Positions 8,801 to 15,115 of a stretch of DNA of 16,234 bases are shown in pieces. Every line of letters starts with the position of its first letter. The stretch's first letter is position 1. The DNA lies in contig CAJULF010000058.1 in assembly GCA_910587135.1 (NCBI GenBank), positions 1 through 16,234 on the forward strand, written 5' to 3'. A program made the position numbers and the translations under genes. Origin of the DNA: an uncultured Oscillospiraceae bacterium (GTDB taxonomy: Bacteria > Bacillota > Clostridia > Oscillospirales > Ruminococcaceae). The notes under the pieces were generated by a model. It did not search any database. It saw only the letters and a program-made list of their open reading frames with translations, and was not told where the DNA came from.

Positions 8801-8981
8801 GAGGGCGATACGGGCGCTTGAAAACAAGGAATTGGCAAATATACCAATTCTGGCAATGACCGCCAACGCCTTTGAGGAGGACAAAATGATGGCGCTTAAG
8901 TGCGGTATGAACGGACATATCGCAAAACCCATCGACGTCGAGGCGCTCTTCGACACGCTTGATAAAGTTCTTAATCCGTAA
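5883..8981 (+). CDS. Soluble PAS hybrid sensor histidine kinase with two receiver domains
   Basis: A 1032-residue cytosolic signalling kinase; no membrane segment is visible. Order: an N-terminal module (1-125) of a type I recall in Clostridia ahead of PAS and GGDEF domains; PAS 1 (about 132-245, with VPILVWYKDRNGIHEKVND); PAS 2 (about 256-370, ending in DVTEQ); a degenerate PAS-like region (385-505); then the kinase core with phospho-acceptor H540 in MSHDIRTPMNA, N box NQVLLNLLSNS from 649, G1 DNGIGM at 692 and G2 GTGLGM at 722. Receiver 1 (780-890) keeps D827 and a KP pair but has C-G at 783-784 in place of the acidic pair. Receiver 2 (910-1030) is intact, with E914/D915, phosphorylation site D961 in MDVQMP, and MTAN/KP. 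Start set at 5883 by AAGGAGG; the frame is open to 5757 without a ribosome site. No separate output regulator lies nearby, so the target is unknown. Confidence 0.93.
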   Translation: MYHCHIRFYFIGRQQEVYNIMREMKPSEFFTHEFFQSEKPDGELAEKSDVIFAEVSGEESARELRGVITHNKPLYVLAEKRDMALLSEFLENITDIWTLPMTEEETRFRFLKFQQLCKRDRDSAQTSHFFDATINNVPILVWYKDRNGIHEKVNDSFCKTVRKTKEQVEGKGHAYIWDVEKDDPACIESENKVMESRSTYVSEEIIDTGEGKRVLTTYKSPLFDFDGTVMGTVGVAVDVTQEQAYKHEIERKSHTLETIFTSLDCGIICHTLDGSQIIRINRAALKILGYNSKDELVADGFDIVASSVVDDDKEMLRERIKSLSSEGDSVGVEYRVKHMGGRELHVMGNIKIIKENGELLYQRFLLDVTEQREREMSKERLHNEMIQALSLDYSLVCYFDLDSGSGRVLRCTKGKCNFTDSMRYDIIMKRYIEEYVDENDKESMRTAFDRENLKKALENKLIFSTIYKAGEEPGGEMEYFQIKVVRMGDWGDSRGVVIGFHSVDEAMRTEKEKNSLLEDALLQANNANKAKSVFLSNMSHDIRTPMNAIVGFTNLALTHIDNRVQVEEYLKKIMGSGNHLLNLINDVLDMSRIESGKMHLDENPCSLPDILHGLQNIIHANVRAKHIELHIDIINIEDEEIFCDKLRLNQVLLNLLSNSIKYTNEGGKVVVSATEIKVNSDDIACYKFVIKDNGIGMSEEFVKHIFEPFERERNSTISGIQGTGLGMAITKNIVDMMGGAIEVKSEQGKGTEVMVRFMFRLNSEEEKPRLIPELEGRSALVVCGAPAVCDDVAGMLKQMGMSAEWTASGIEALYKAQRKNYSVFVIDEKLSDMSGMEVVRRIGKDNDPIIVMTAYDWTDSGEETSEGVSAFCVKPLFMSELRSCLNSIANSGDKALEPSGETVKMRSGRILMAEDNELNQEIAAAILGEAGFEMDIADNGQMAVDMLKRSEPGHYQIILMDVQMPVMNGYDATRAIRALENKELANIPILAMTANAFEEDKMMALKCGMNGHIAKPIDVEALFDTLDKVLNP

Positions 8982-8993
8982 TCATGAGATAAC

Positions 8994-9046
8994 GTTTAAG
9001 CCTCATAAGCCGCAGATTTAATTCGGCTTATAAGGCTTAAACTTTT
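8994..9046 (+). terminator. Rho-independent terminator after the kinase gene
   Basis: Arms GTTTAAGCCTCATAAGCCG (8994-9012) and CGGCTTATAAGGCTTAAAC (9024-9042) pair at 18 of 19 positions around an 11-nt loop, then TTTT (9043-9046). It begins 12 bases after the kinase stop. The short U tract is compensated by the very long stem. The A-rich left flank is weak, so activity is mainly rightward. Confidence 0.8.
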
Positions 9047-9094
9047 AGCATACGCTTATGTGCCGCGCAATGTCGTCGCATGAAATTTCAAAAA

Positions 9095-9230
9095 GTACAC
9101 ATTTGCCGAAAGGCAAATGTGTACGGTTTCCGCAGTCGCGCGGAGCGAAACGAAGTGGAGCGGAGCGTGAGTGCGGAAATTTTGAAATTTTTTTAAATAA
9201 TCCGCTTTTGGTCAACCTTTATATACAGAC
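9095..9230. repeat. Tandem intergenic repeat, copy 1 (136 bp)
   Basis: Begins with a perfect 13-bp inverted repeat around a GAAA loop (arms 9095-9107 and 9112-9124). A second hairpin follows, closed by TTTCCGCA (9127-9134) and TGCGGAAA (9172-9179), with a purine-rich GGAGCGAAACGAAGTGGAG centre. After that come a T-rich tract and a TCCGC...TCAAC...TATATAC tail. Bases 9115-9186 are identical to 9251-9322 in copy 2. TGAAATTTCAAAA just before copy 1 (9081-9093) mirrors TTTTGAAATTT after its second hairpin, so copy 1 may have wider terminal symmetry. No coding potential. Confidence 0.85.
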
Positions 9231-9360
9231 GTACACACTTGCCATTCAGAAAATGTGTACGGTTTCCGCAGTCGCGCGGAGCGAAACGAAGTGGAGCGGA
9301 GCGTGAGTGCGGAAATTTTGAATTTTTTAAATAATCCGCCATTTGTCAACTTTTATATAC
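9231..9360. repeat. Tandem intergenic repeat, copy 2 (~130 bp)
   Basis: Starts exactly 136 bp after copy 1, with the same order: GTACAC hairpin (9231-9260), TTTCCGCA/TGCGGAAA hairpin (9263-9270 with 9308-9315), T-rich tract, TCCGC...TCAAC...TATATAC tail ending about 9360. The first hairpin has decayed (GCCATTCAGA replaces the clean GAAA-capped stem), while the 72-bp second-hairpin core is identical to copy 1. Differences elsewhere are single-base changes and short T-run indels. The T tract after the second hairpin could give terminator activity. Confidence 0.85.
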
Positions 9361-9376
9361 CGCTTGAAGTCTTGTT

Positions 9377-9410
9377 AGCAGCAAAACAAATGCTGCTTAT
9401 GAGATTTTTT
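9377..9410 (+). repeat. Small hairpin followed by T-run
   Basis: AGCAGCA (9377-9383) and TGCTGCT (9391-9397) form a 7-bp stem with an A-rich loop; TTTTTT follows at 9405-9410 after a 7-base gap. The gap makes it a poor terminator. The stretch from here to the glyA promoter (9411-9533) is AT-rich and shows nothing else I can support. Confidence 0.35.
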
Positions 9411-9533
9411 ATGCGAAGTGGTGAGTATGTTCAAAAAAGATTTCCGGTAAGGGTTATGATTTGGTTGATTTATCCAAAAAAAATTATCTTGTCAATTAAA
9501 TAATGTGAAAATAGTTAAAATATGAAAAACAGC

Positions 9534-9562
9534 TTGAAAAAAAACGGATTTTGCGGTATACT
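9534..9562 (+). promoter_or_regulatory. Sigma-A promoter of glyA
   Basis: TTGAAA (9534-9539), a 17-nt spacer, and TATACT (9557-9562); transcription should start near 9569. This falls inside the upstream open stretch of the glyA frame, so a start at the in-frame ATG 9522 would not be on this transcript. Confidence 0.7.
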
Positions 9563-9611
9563 GTTATTAGCGATGTTATCGTGTATCAACTTATATGGAG
9601 GAAAAAATTTT

Positions 9612-10868
9612 ATGTACAACGATATCGTGAATACGATAGGTTTTCTCGGCGGGTATGATAGAGAGGTCGCCGATGCCATGGGGCTGGAGCTGGCAAGACA
9701 GAAGCGCAATCTGGAACTTATTGCCAGCGAGAACATAGTTTCTCCCGCGGTCATGGCGGCAATGGGCAGCGTGCTTACAAACAAGTATGCCGAGGGCTAT
9801 CCGGGAAAGAGATACTACGGCGGCTGCGAGGACGTGGATATCGTGGAGAATATCGCCATTGAACGCGCCAAGAAGCTGTTCGGCGCTCAGTTTGCCAATG
9901 TGCAGACACACTCCGGTGCGCAGGCTAACACCGCGGTCTATTTCGCGCTGCTTAAGCCAGGCGATACGGTAATGGGAATGAGCCTTGCCCACGGCGGACA
10001 TCTTACTCACGGTTCTCCCGTAAATATTTCGGGAAAGTACTATAATTTCGTTCCATATGAGCTTGATCCCGAAACACAGGCGCTGAATTATGACACAATT
10101 CAGAAGCTCGCCGAAGAAAACAAGCCCAAGATGATAGTAGCGGGCGCAAGCGCATATCCGAGAGCGATCGACTTCAAGCGGCTCGGCGATATCGCCAAGT
10201 CTGTCGGAGCATACCTCATGGTGGATATGGCGCATATCGCTGGACTTGTCGCGGCGGGTCAGCATATGAGCCCCGTGCCCTACGCGGACGTTGTTACTTC
10301 CACTACCCACAAGACACTGAGAGGTCCGCGCGGCGGTCTTATCCTCACCAACAACGAGGAAATAGCCAAGCAGATAAACAAGTCGGTGTTCCCGGGGATA
10401 CAGGGCGGACCGCTTATGCACGTTATCGCGGCTAAGGCTGTGTGCTTCGGCGAGGCGCTCAAGCCCGAATTCAAGGCATACGGCGAGCAGGTGGTAAAAA
10501 ACGCAAAGGTGCTTGCGGATACGCTTCTTGAAAAGGGATTCGATCTGGTTTCGGGCGGCACGGACAATCACCTTATGTTGGTTGATCTGCGTCCATTCAA
10601 CATCACGGGCAAGGAGCTTGAGCAACATCTTGACGAGGTTTATATCACAGTCAACAAGAACGCCATACCCAATGACCCGCAGAAGCCGGCTTTCACCAGC
10701 GGCGTAAGAATAGGCACTCCCGCGGTCACCACAAGGGGACTTAAGGAGGAGGATATGAAGCAGATAGGCGAGTGCATTTACCTTACCGCAAAGGATTTTG
10801 AGGGCAGCAAGGAAAAGGTGCGCGGCATGGTAACGGAGATCTGCGGCAAATATCCGCTTTACGAATAA
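9612..10868 (+). CDS. glyA: Serine hydroxymethyltransferase
   Basis: PLP enzyme that interconverts serine and glycine while charging tetrahydrofolate with a one-carbon unit; cytosolic. The 418-residue length is typical. Motifs: LIASENIVSPAV near the N-terminus, EGYPGKRYYGGCEDVD, QTHSGAQANTAVY, the SLAHGGHLTHGS loop, the PLP-binding lysine K234 in STTHKTLRGPRGG, and SGVRIGTPAVTTRG with the substrate-binding arginine. The frame is open back to ATG 9522, but I set the start at ATG 9612. GGAGG sits ten bases upstream of 9612, the encoded protein then begins at the normal family position, and the promoter at 9534-9562 lies inside the 30-codon extension. No terminator follows the stop. Confidence 0.96.
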   Translation: MYNDIVNTIGFLGGYDREVADAMGLELARQKRNLELIASENIVSPAVMAAMGSVLTNKYAEGYPGKRYYGGCEDVDIVENIAIERAKKLFGAQFANVQTHSGAQANTAVYFALLKPGDTVMGMSLAHGGHLTHGSPVNISGKYYNFVPYELDPETQALNYDTIQKLAEENKPKMIVAGASAYPRAIDFKRLGDIAKSVGAYLMVDMAHIAGLVAAGQHMSPVPYADVVTSTTHKTLRGPRGGLILTNNEEIAKQINKSVFPGIQGGPLMHVIAAKAVCFGEALKPEFKAYGEQVVKNAKVLADTLLEKGFDLVSGGTDNHLMLVDLRPFNITGKELEQHLDEVYITVNKNAIPNDPQKPAFTSGVRIGTPAVTTRGLKEEDMKQIGECIYLTAKDFEGSKEKVRGMVTEICGKYPLYE

Positions 10869-10879
10869 GGGAGTAATAC

Positions 10880-11184
10880 GTAAAACAACGCTTCATCATC
10901 GAAGTTATCGTGGGGCTTGTTCTGTTTGCCATCGGATTTTGTTGTGCAATAATTTTAGGCAGAGAAAGAAATTTTTTGTTTATTTGGGTATTGCTTTGCC
11001 CATTGCGGGGGCTTTCATTGGATGGCGGTCGCTGAGAGGATTGATTTGTATTCCGATATTCAACGGCAGAAAGTCTAAAGAGCCTGCCAAACTTGAGGAG
11101 CTGTTTTCGGACGGCGGCATTTTACAAGAGAATTACTACTTCAAAAAAATCGTGTTGTCGAATGCGCAATACGGTGACAGGTGA
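10880..11184 (+). pseudogene. Decayed small membrane protein gene (lost start codon and frameshift)
   Basis: Eleven bases after glyA, an AAGGGAG ribosome site precedes a frame with no start codon: GTA at 10880 stands where GTG or ATG would be expected, followed by KQRFIIEV and a hydrophobic stretch (VIVGLVLFAIGFCCAII). In this frame the protein soon degenerates. The continuation RKKFFVYLGIALPIAGAF, a second membrane segment, followed by a charged tail ending NAQYGDR at 11184, is in the frame one base earlier. The switch falls at about 10958-10976, near the runs GAGAAAGAAA and TTTTTT, as expected for a one-base loss. Together they describe a protein of roughly 100 residues with two membrane helices; I do not recognise the family. 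A TTG at 10939 could still translate the second part alone. Confidence 0.6.
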
Positions 11185-11187
11185 AAT

Positions 11188-11751
11188 ATGAAATATACAA
11201 GAGAACTGATTACAGAACGCTTTAATAAGGGCGAACATTTGAAGTATATCTTCTTCTGGGGGCATACTCCCGCCGCGGACGGCAGCATAACAAGCGCCTG
11301 CTTCAGCCAGTGGTGGGATTGCCGTTTCACCGTTGACGGTGTGGAGTACCGCACCGCCGAGCAGTACATGATGGCGCAGAAAGCGGTGCTTTTCGGAGAT
11401 GAAGAGGTTCTCCGCGAGATCATGAACGCGGGTCACCCCAAACAATTTAAGGCTCTGGGACGGAAGATATCGGGATTTAAACAGGATATCTGGGATAGAT
11501 CCTGCCGGGATATCGTAACTGCCGGCAACGTTGCCAAATTCTCGCAGAACAGCGAGCTTGGGGATTACCTGATAAATACGAAAGAGCGTGTGCTTGTCGA
11601 GGCAAGCCCTTATGATAAGATATGGGGCATCGGCATGGGTAAGGATAATCCGAAATGCGAAAACCCCTCTTTATGGAACGGCACGAATTATCTTGGCTTC
11701 TGCCTGATGGAAGCACGGGATATTCTGAGAGGAGAGCGCGGCGTTGATTGA
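11188..11751 (+). CDS. NADAR family protein (YbiA-like N-glycosidase)
   Basis: 187 residues with the NADAR domain across nearly the full length: FFWGHTP, then VEYRTAEQYMMAQKA (E58), GRKISGF, W followed by ...KFSQN, LINTKERVLVEASPYDKIWGIG (W146), and NYLGFCLMEARDIL. E. coli YbiA of this family cleaves the N-glycosidic bond of early, potentially reactive riboflavin intermediates. Other NADAR proteins remove ADP-ribose from guanine in DNA beside DarT toxins. No DarT-like gene is in this window, so the YbiA-type housekeeping role is more likely, but substrate is inference. The ATG at 11188 follows AGGTGA that overlaps the preceding pseudogene stop. Its 3' end overlaps the methyltransferase gene by 8 bases, so the two are co-translated. 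Confidence 0.9.
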   Translation: MKYTRELITERFNKGEHLKYIFFWGHTPAADGSITSACFSQWWDCRFTVDGVEYRTAEQYMMAQKAVLFGDEEVLREIMNAGHPKQFKALGRKISGFKQDIWDRSCRDIVTAGNVAKFSQNSELGDYLINTKERVLVEASPYDKIWGIGMGKDNPKCENPSLWNGTNYLGFCLMEARDILRGERGVD

Positions 11752-12517
11752 CGGAGGAAAGTCCTTTGATTGGGGCAGAACATCGGAGGATTACGCGAAA
11801 TTCCGCGATATTTACCCCGAGGAGTTTTACGCGAAAATAGCGGACAGGGGATTATGCGTAAGCGGTCAGAGCGTTCTTGACCTCGGAACGGGCACGGGAG
11901 TGCTGCCGCGTAATATGTATTCCCATGGTGCGAAATGGACGGGCGTTGATGCCAGTGAAAATCAGATAAAGCAGGCAAAAATTCTGTCGGAGGGCATGGA
12001 TATAGCGTATTACGCCGTCCCCGCCGAGGAAACGGACTTCCCGGACGGCTCTTTCGACGTGATAACCGCCTGCCAGTGCCACTGGTACTTCGATCACGGG
12101 ATACTTGCCCCGAAGCTCCGCCGGATGCTTAAGCCAGGAGGAAAGATATTGTTTCTGTACATGGCGTGGCTTCCGTTTGAGGACAGGATAGCGGAAGCGA
12201 GCGAGAAACTTGTGCTGAAATACAATCCCGAATGGAGCGGCGCGGGGGAGACCGTTCACCCGATATACGTCGCCGAGGAATATTCTGACGGATTCAGGCT
12301 TACGGACAGCGGGGAATATCCGCTTGCCGTGCGGTTTACCCGCGAGAGCTGGAATGGCAGAATGAGAGCATGCAGAGGCGTAGGTGCTTCCATGTCGGAC
12401 AGTGAGCTTGCCGAATGGGAGAGGGAGCATATGCGTATGCTTACGGAAACGGCTCCCGAGGAATTTTGCATTAAGCACTACGCGGCTTACGCGGAGTTGA
12501 CGGCAGTTAACGGTTGA
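11744..12517 (+). CDS. Class I SAM-dependent methyltransferase
   Basis: 257 residues with a Rossmann methyltransferase core: motif I VLDLGTGTG (D46 onward), an acidic residue ending strand 2 in GVDAS (D69), FPDGSFDVITACQCHWYF as motif III/IV, and LKPGGKILFLY as motif V. It starts FDWGRTSEDYAKFRDIYPEEFY, a sequence common in small-molecule methyltransferases of Clostridia annotated only generically. The C-terminal part (about 150-257) probably shapes the substrate pocket. The start is TTG 11744, inside the end of the NADAR gene, with GAGAGGAGAG upstream. No better ATG exists in frame before motif I. Substrate unknown; the overlap with the NADAR gene suggests a shared transcript, not necessarily a shared pathway. 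Confidence 0.88.
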   Translation: MIDGGKSFDWGRTSEDYAKFRDIYPEEFYAKIADRGLCVSGQSVLDLGTGTGVLPRNMYSHGAKWTGVDASENQIKQAKILSEGMDIAYYAVPAEETDFPDGSFDVITACQCHWYFDHGILAPKLRRMLKPGGKILFLYMAWLPFEDRIAEASEKLVLKYNPEWSGAGETVHPIYVAEEYSDGFRLTDSGEYPLAVRFTRESWNGRMRACRGVGASMSDSELAEWEREHMRMLTETAPEEFCIKHYAAYAELTAVNG

Positions 12518-12543
12518 TTATATCGGCGCGGTTTGCGTAATAT
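12514..12543 (+). promoter_or_regulatory. Weak candidate promoter before the prs operon
   Basis: TTGATT (12514-12519), 18 bases, TAATAT (12538-12543), four of six consensus matches in each box. It overlaps the stop codon of the methyltransferase gene. It is the best match I found in the 190-base gap before prs, but readthrough from upstream is equally possible. Confidence 0.28.
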
Positions 12544-12608
12544 ATCATTTAATGAAAAGCAGCGCCGAAAAAGGGTGTTCAAGGACAAGGAGCATACCGC
12601 TCACGCAG

Positions 12609-12686
12609 GAAATTTTTGAGAGAGTCCGAGTGCGTTACACAAAGCGCAGCGGAGTGGAATGCAATCGGGCGGGTCGAAGAAATTTC
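12609..12686. repeat. Imperfect long inverted repeat in the prs leader
   Basis: GAAATTT (12609-12615) pairs with AAATTTC (12680-12686), and CCGAGTGCGTT (12626-12636) with AATGCAATCGG (12658-12668) at 9 of 11 positions, enclosing a purine-rich AGCGCAGCGGAGTGG loop. The style (GAAATTT ends and a GCGGAG-type centre) resembles the tandem repeats at 9095-9360, but the sequence is not the same. It ends 14 bases before the AGGAAAGGG ribosome site of prs, so if transcribed it would form a leader structure. Confidence 0.55.
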
Positions 12687-12711
12687 GGATTAAAAAAGGA
12701 AAGGGAATAAA

Positions 12712-13863
12712 ATGACAACAGTAAAAAATACCGAAGTCCTGTATCAGAACTACAAATCGGTAGCGCCGATAGGCGTTATCGCCATGAACGGAACACAGGC
12801 ACTGGCAAAAAAGATAAATAATTACCTCATCAGATGGGCTGACAGAAACGGAATGCCCGGCGATGATTTTCTGATAGAGTGCCAGTGCCCCCGTTTTTCC
12901 TCCGGTGACGCAAAGGGTCTTATAAAAAGTACCGTACGCGGTAAGGACCTTTATATCCTGATTGACGTGGGGAATTACAGCTGCACCTATAAGCTGTTTG
13001 ACAGGGAGAATTATATGTCTCCCGACGATCACTACGCAGATCTTAAGCGTATCATTCAGGCGGCGAGCGGCAAACCGCACCGCATTACCGTTATTATGCC
13101 GCTGCTGTACGGCGGCAGACAGCACAGAAGAAACTACCGCGAATCGTTGGACTGCGCGGTAATGCTTCAGGAGCTTCATGCCATGGGCGTGTCCAATGTG
13201 GTGACAGTAGACGCTCACGATCCGCGCGTGTGCAATGCTGTGCCGCTGATGGGCTTTGATAATGTTATTCCCTCTTATCAGGTGCTGAAATCCATGTTTA
13301 AGGCGTTTCCCGATCTCGCAATGGACAAGGAGCATTTTATGGTGGTAAGCCCCGACGAGGGCGCTCTTAACAGGAATATGTACTACGCCTCCGTTCTGGG
13401 TGTGGATATGGGAATGTTCTACAAGCGCCGCGACTACTCCACAATAGTGAACGGACGCAATCCCATTGTCGCGCATGAGTATCTTGGATCGTCGGTAAAG
13501 GGCAAGGATATTTTCGTGGCGGACGATATAATTTCTTCGGGCGAATCCATGTTGGATATTGCCAAGGAACTTAAATCGCGTGAAGCGAAGCGCTTTTTTG
13601 CTTACGCTACCTATGCGATTTTCGCCAACGGTCTTGAAACCTTTGACAAGGCGTACGAGGACGGACTTATCGACGGCGTTTTCGGAACAAATCTCACCTA
13701 CCGCACCCCCGAGCTGCTTAAGCGTCCTTGGTTCAAGGAGGTAGATGTTTCTAAGTACATAGCATATTTTATAGCATCTATCAACCATGATACCTCCATA
13801 AGCAACGTTATCGACCCTCTGGCAAAAATTAACGCGCTCCTTCAGGAGCATAGGGGATTATAA
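12712..13863 (+). CDS. prs: Ribose-phosphate pyrophosphokinase, long divergent form
   Basis: Predicted to make PRPP from ribose 5-phosphate and ATP for nucleotide, histidine and tryptophan synthesis. At 383 residues it is longer than the usual ~315. Recognisable landmarks: RFSSGDAKGLIKSTVRGKD (ATP/ribose-side segment), the loop YGGRQHRRNYRESLDC corresponding to the canonical YARQDRK...REP region, VVTVDAHDPRV, and the PRPP-binding loop VADDIISSGESM with D271/D272. I recall such ~380-residue forms as common in Clostridia, sometimes beside a standard prs, so this may be a second paralogue with adjusted regulation; that is inference. The ATG is preceded by AAGGAAAGGG. The rarA gene follows one base after the stop. 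Confidence 0.85.
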   Translation: MTTVKNTEVLYQNYKSVAPIGVIAMNGTQALAKKINNYLIRWADRNGMPGDDFLIECQCPRFSSGDAKGLIKSTVRGKDLYILIDVGNYSCTYKLFDRENYMSPDDHYADLKRIIQAASGKPHRITVIMPLLYGGRQHRRNYRESLDCAVMLQELHAMGVSNVVTVDAHDPRVCNAVPLMGFDNVIPSYQVLKSMFKAFPDLAMDKEHFMVVSPDEGALNRNMYYASVLGVDMGMFYKRRDYSTIVNGRNPIVAHEYLGSSVKGKDIFVADDIISSGESMLDIAKELKSREAKRFFAYATYAIFANGLETFDKAYEDGLIDGVFGTNLTYRTPELLKRPWFKEVDVSKYIAYFIASINHDTSISNVIDPLAKINALLQEHRGL

Positions 13864-13864
13864 G

Positions 13865-15115
13865 ATGCCTTTAGCAGACAGAATCCGCCCCACGGCATTA
13901 TGCGATGTAGTGGGGCAGACCCATTTGATAGGGAAAAACAGACCTTTGGCGCGGGTTATCGAATCGGGAAAAATCCCGAATATGATTTTCTACGGACCTT
14001 CGGGTGTGGGAAAGACTACTATCGCGCGTATCATCGCCGAATCCGCCAATATGCGGCTGCACAAGCTCAACGGCACATCCGCTTCCACCGCGGATCTCAA
14101 AAGCGTTATCGCGGAGATCGACACCTTTTACGGAAGCGCCGGAATACTGCTCTATCTTGACGAGATACAGTATCTCAACAAAAAGCAGCAGCAAAGCCTG
14201 CTGGAGTACATTGAGGACGGCAGCATAACGCTGATAGCCTCCACTACCGAAAATCCCTATTTTTATGTGTACAACGCTATTCTGTCCCGCAGCACGGTTT
14301 TCGAGTTCAAGCCCGTTTCGGCGGAGGAGCTTGAAGCCGCGGTACGCAGGGGATTTGCGGAGATATCCAAGGAAAACGGCGTTGAGTATTCCGTAGATGA
14401 CGAGGCGGTGAAGCATATCTGCCGCGGCTGCGGCGGGGACGTCCGCAAATGCCTCAATACCGTGGAGCTGTGCGCGCTTTCGGCGGCTGAGGGCAAGATA
14501 GACCTCGCGCTTGCGGCGGAGCTTACACAGCGCAGCAATATGCGTTATGACCGTGACGGCGATCAGCATTATGATCTGCTTTCCGCACTTCAGAAATCCA
14601 TACGCGGCTCAGATGAAAACGCGGCTTTGCATTACGCGGCAAGGCTTATTTCGGCGGGGGATATCATTTCGCTTTCGCGGCGGCTGTTGGTCATTGCCAG
14701 TGAGGATATAGGGCTTGCCTATCCGCAGGCTGTTCCGATAGTAAAAGCGTGCGTGGACAGCGCAATGCAACTGGGGCTTCCCGAAGCTCGTATACCTCTG
14801 GGTGAAGCGGTGGTGCTGCTCGCTACGGCTCCAAAGTCTAACAGCTCCTATCTTGCTATGGACGCGGCTCTGGCGGATATCGAGAACGGAGAAGTCGGGG
14901 ATTTTCCGCGGCATTTGCAGAACGTCCACTGCGACGGAGTTGACGCCAAGGTGCGCGGTCAGCATTATCTCTACCCCCATGATTATCCCGATCACTATGT
15001 CAAGCAGCAGTATCTTCCCGATAATCTTAAGGACAAAGTATATTACCATTACGGCGAGAACAAGCTTGAGCGCGCCGCCAAAGAGTATTGGGACAAGATA
15101 AAGGGGCGTAAGTGA
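13865..15115 (+). CDS. rarA: Replication-associated recombination protein A (RarA/MgsA AAA+ ATPase)
   Basis: RarA is a clamp-loader-like AAA+ ATPase that acts at stalled replication forks and at single-strand/double-strand DNA ends. The 416 residues match the family: LADRIRPTALCDVVGQTHLIG at the N-terminus, Walker A GPSGVGKTT (residues 44-52, K50), Walker B YLDEIQYLNKKQQQ (D99/E100), sensor 1 ASTTENPYFYVYNAILSRS, and the C-terminal tetramerisation part with SALQKSIRGSDENAALHY, ASEDIGLAYP and HLQNVHCDG. The usual Walker B context is DEIHRFNK; here DEIQYLNK, a mild variation. Start ATG 13865 has AGGGGA upstream over the end of prs. Translationally coupled on both sides: 1-nt gap to prs, TGATG overlap to the next gene. 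Confidence 0.95.
   Translation: MPLADRIRPTALCDVVGQTHLIGKNRPLARVIESGKIPNMIFYGPSGVGKTTIARIIAESANMRLHKLNGTSASTADLKSVIAEIDTFYGSAGILLYLDEIQYLNKKQQQSLLEYIEDGSITLIASTTENPYFYVYNAILSRSTVFEFKPVSAEELEAAVRRGFAEISKENGVEYSVDDEAVKHICRGCGGDVRKCLNTVELCALSAAEGKIDLALAAELTQRSNMRYDRDGDQHYDLLSALQKSIRGSDENAALHYAARLISAGDIISLSRRLLVIASEDIGLAYPQAVPIVKACVDSAMQLGLPEARIPLGEAVVLLATAPKSNSSYLAMDAALADIENGEVGDFPRHLQNVHCDGVDAKVRGQHYLYPHDYPDHYVKQQYLPDNLKDKVYYHYGENKLERAAKEYWDKIKGRK

Noticed and set aside
9095..9360. CRISPR array
   Set aside because: Only two long repeat copies joined directly, with no unique spacers of uniform length and no cas genes.
9522..9611. Lipoprotein signal peptide on the glyA product
   Set aside because: The hydrophobic stretch ending in LSC lies upstream of and over the glyA promoter; SHMT is a cytosolic enzyme and the true start is 9612.
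9591..10628. A 345-codon minus-strand open frame opposite glyA
   Set aside because: It is antisense to the fully conserved SHMT sequence and its translation has no family-like features.
11188..11751. DarT-DarG-like DNA ADP-ribosylation defence or toxin system
   Set aside because: Only a NADAR-domain protein is present; no DarT-type transferase or macrodomain gene is adjacent, and the best family match is YbiA-like.
12601..13851. A 416-codon minus-strand open frame opposite prs
   Set aside because: Longer than prs itself, but prs has PRPP-synthetase motifs, a ribosome site and operon spacing, while the antisense product looks like compositional noise rich in His, Arg and Val.
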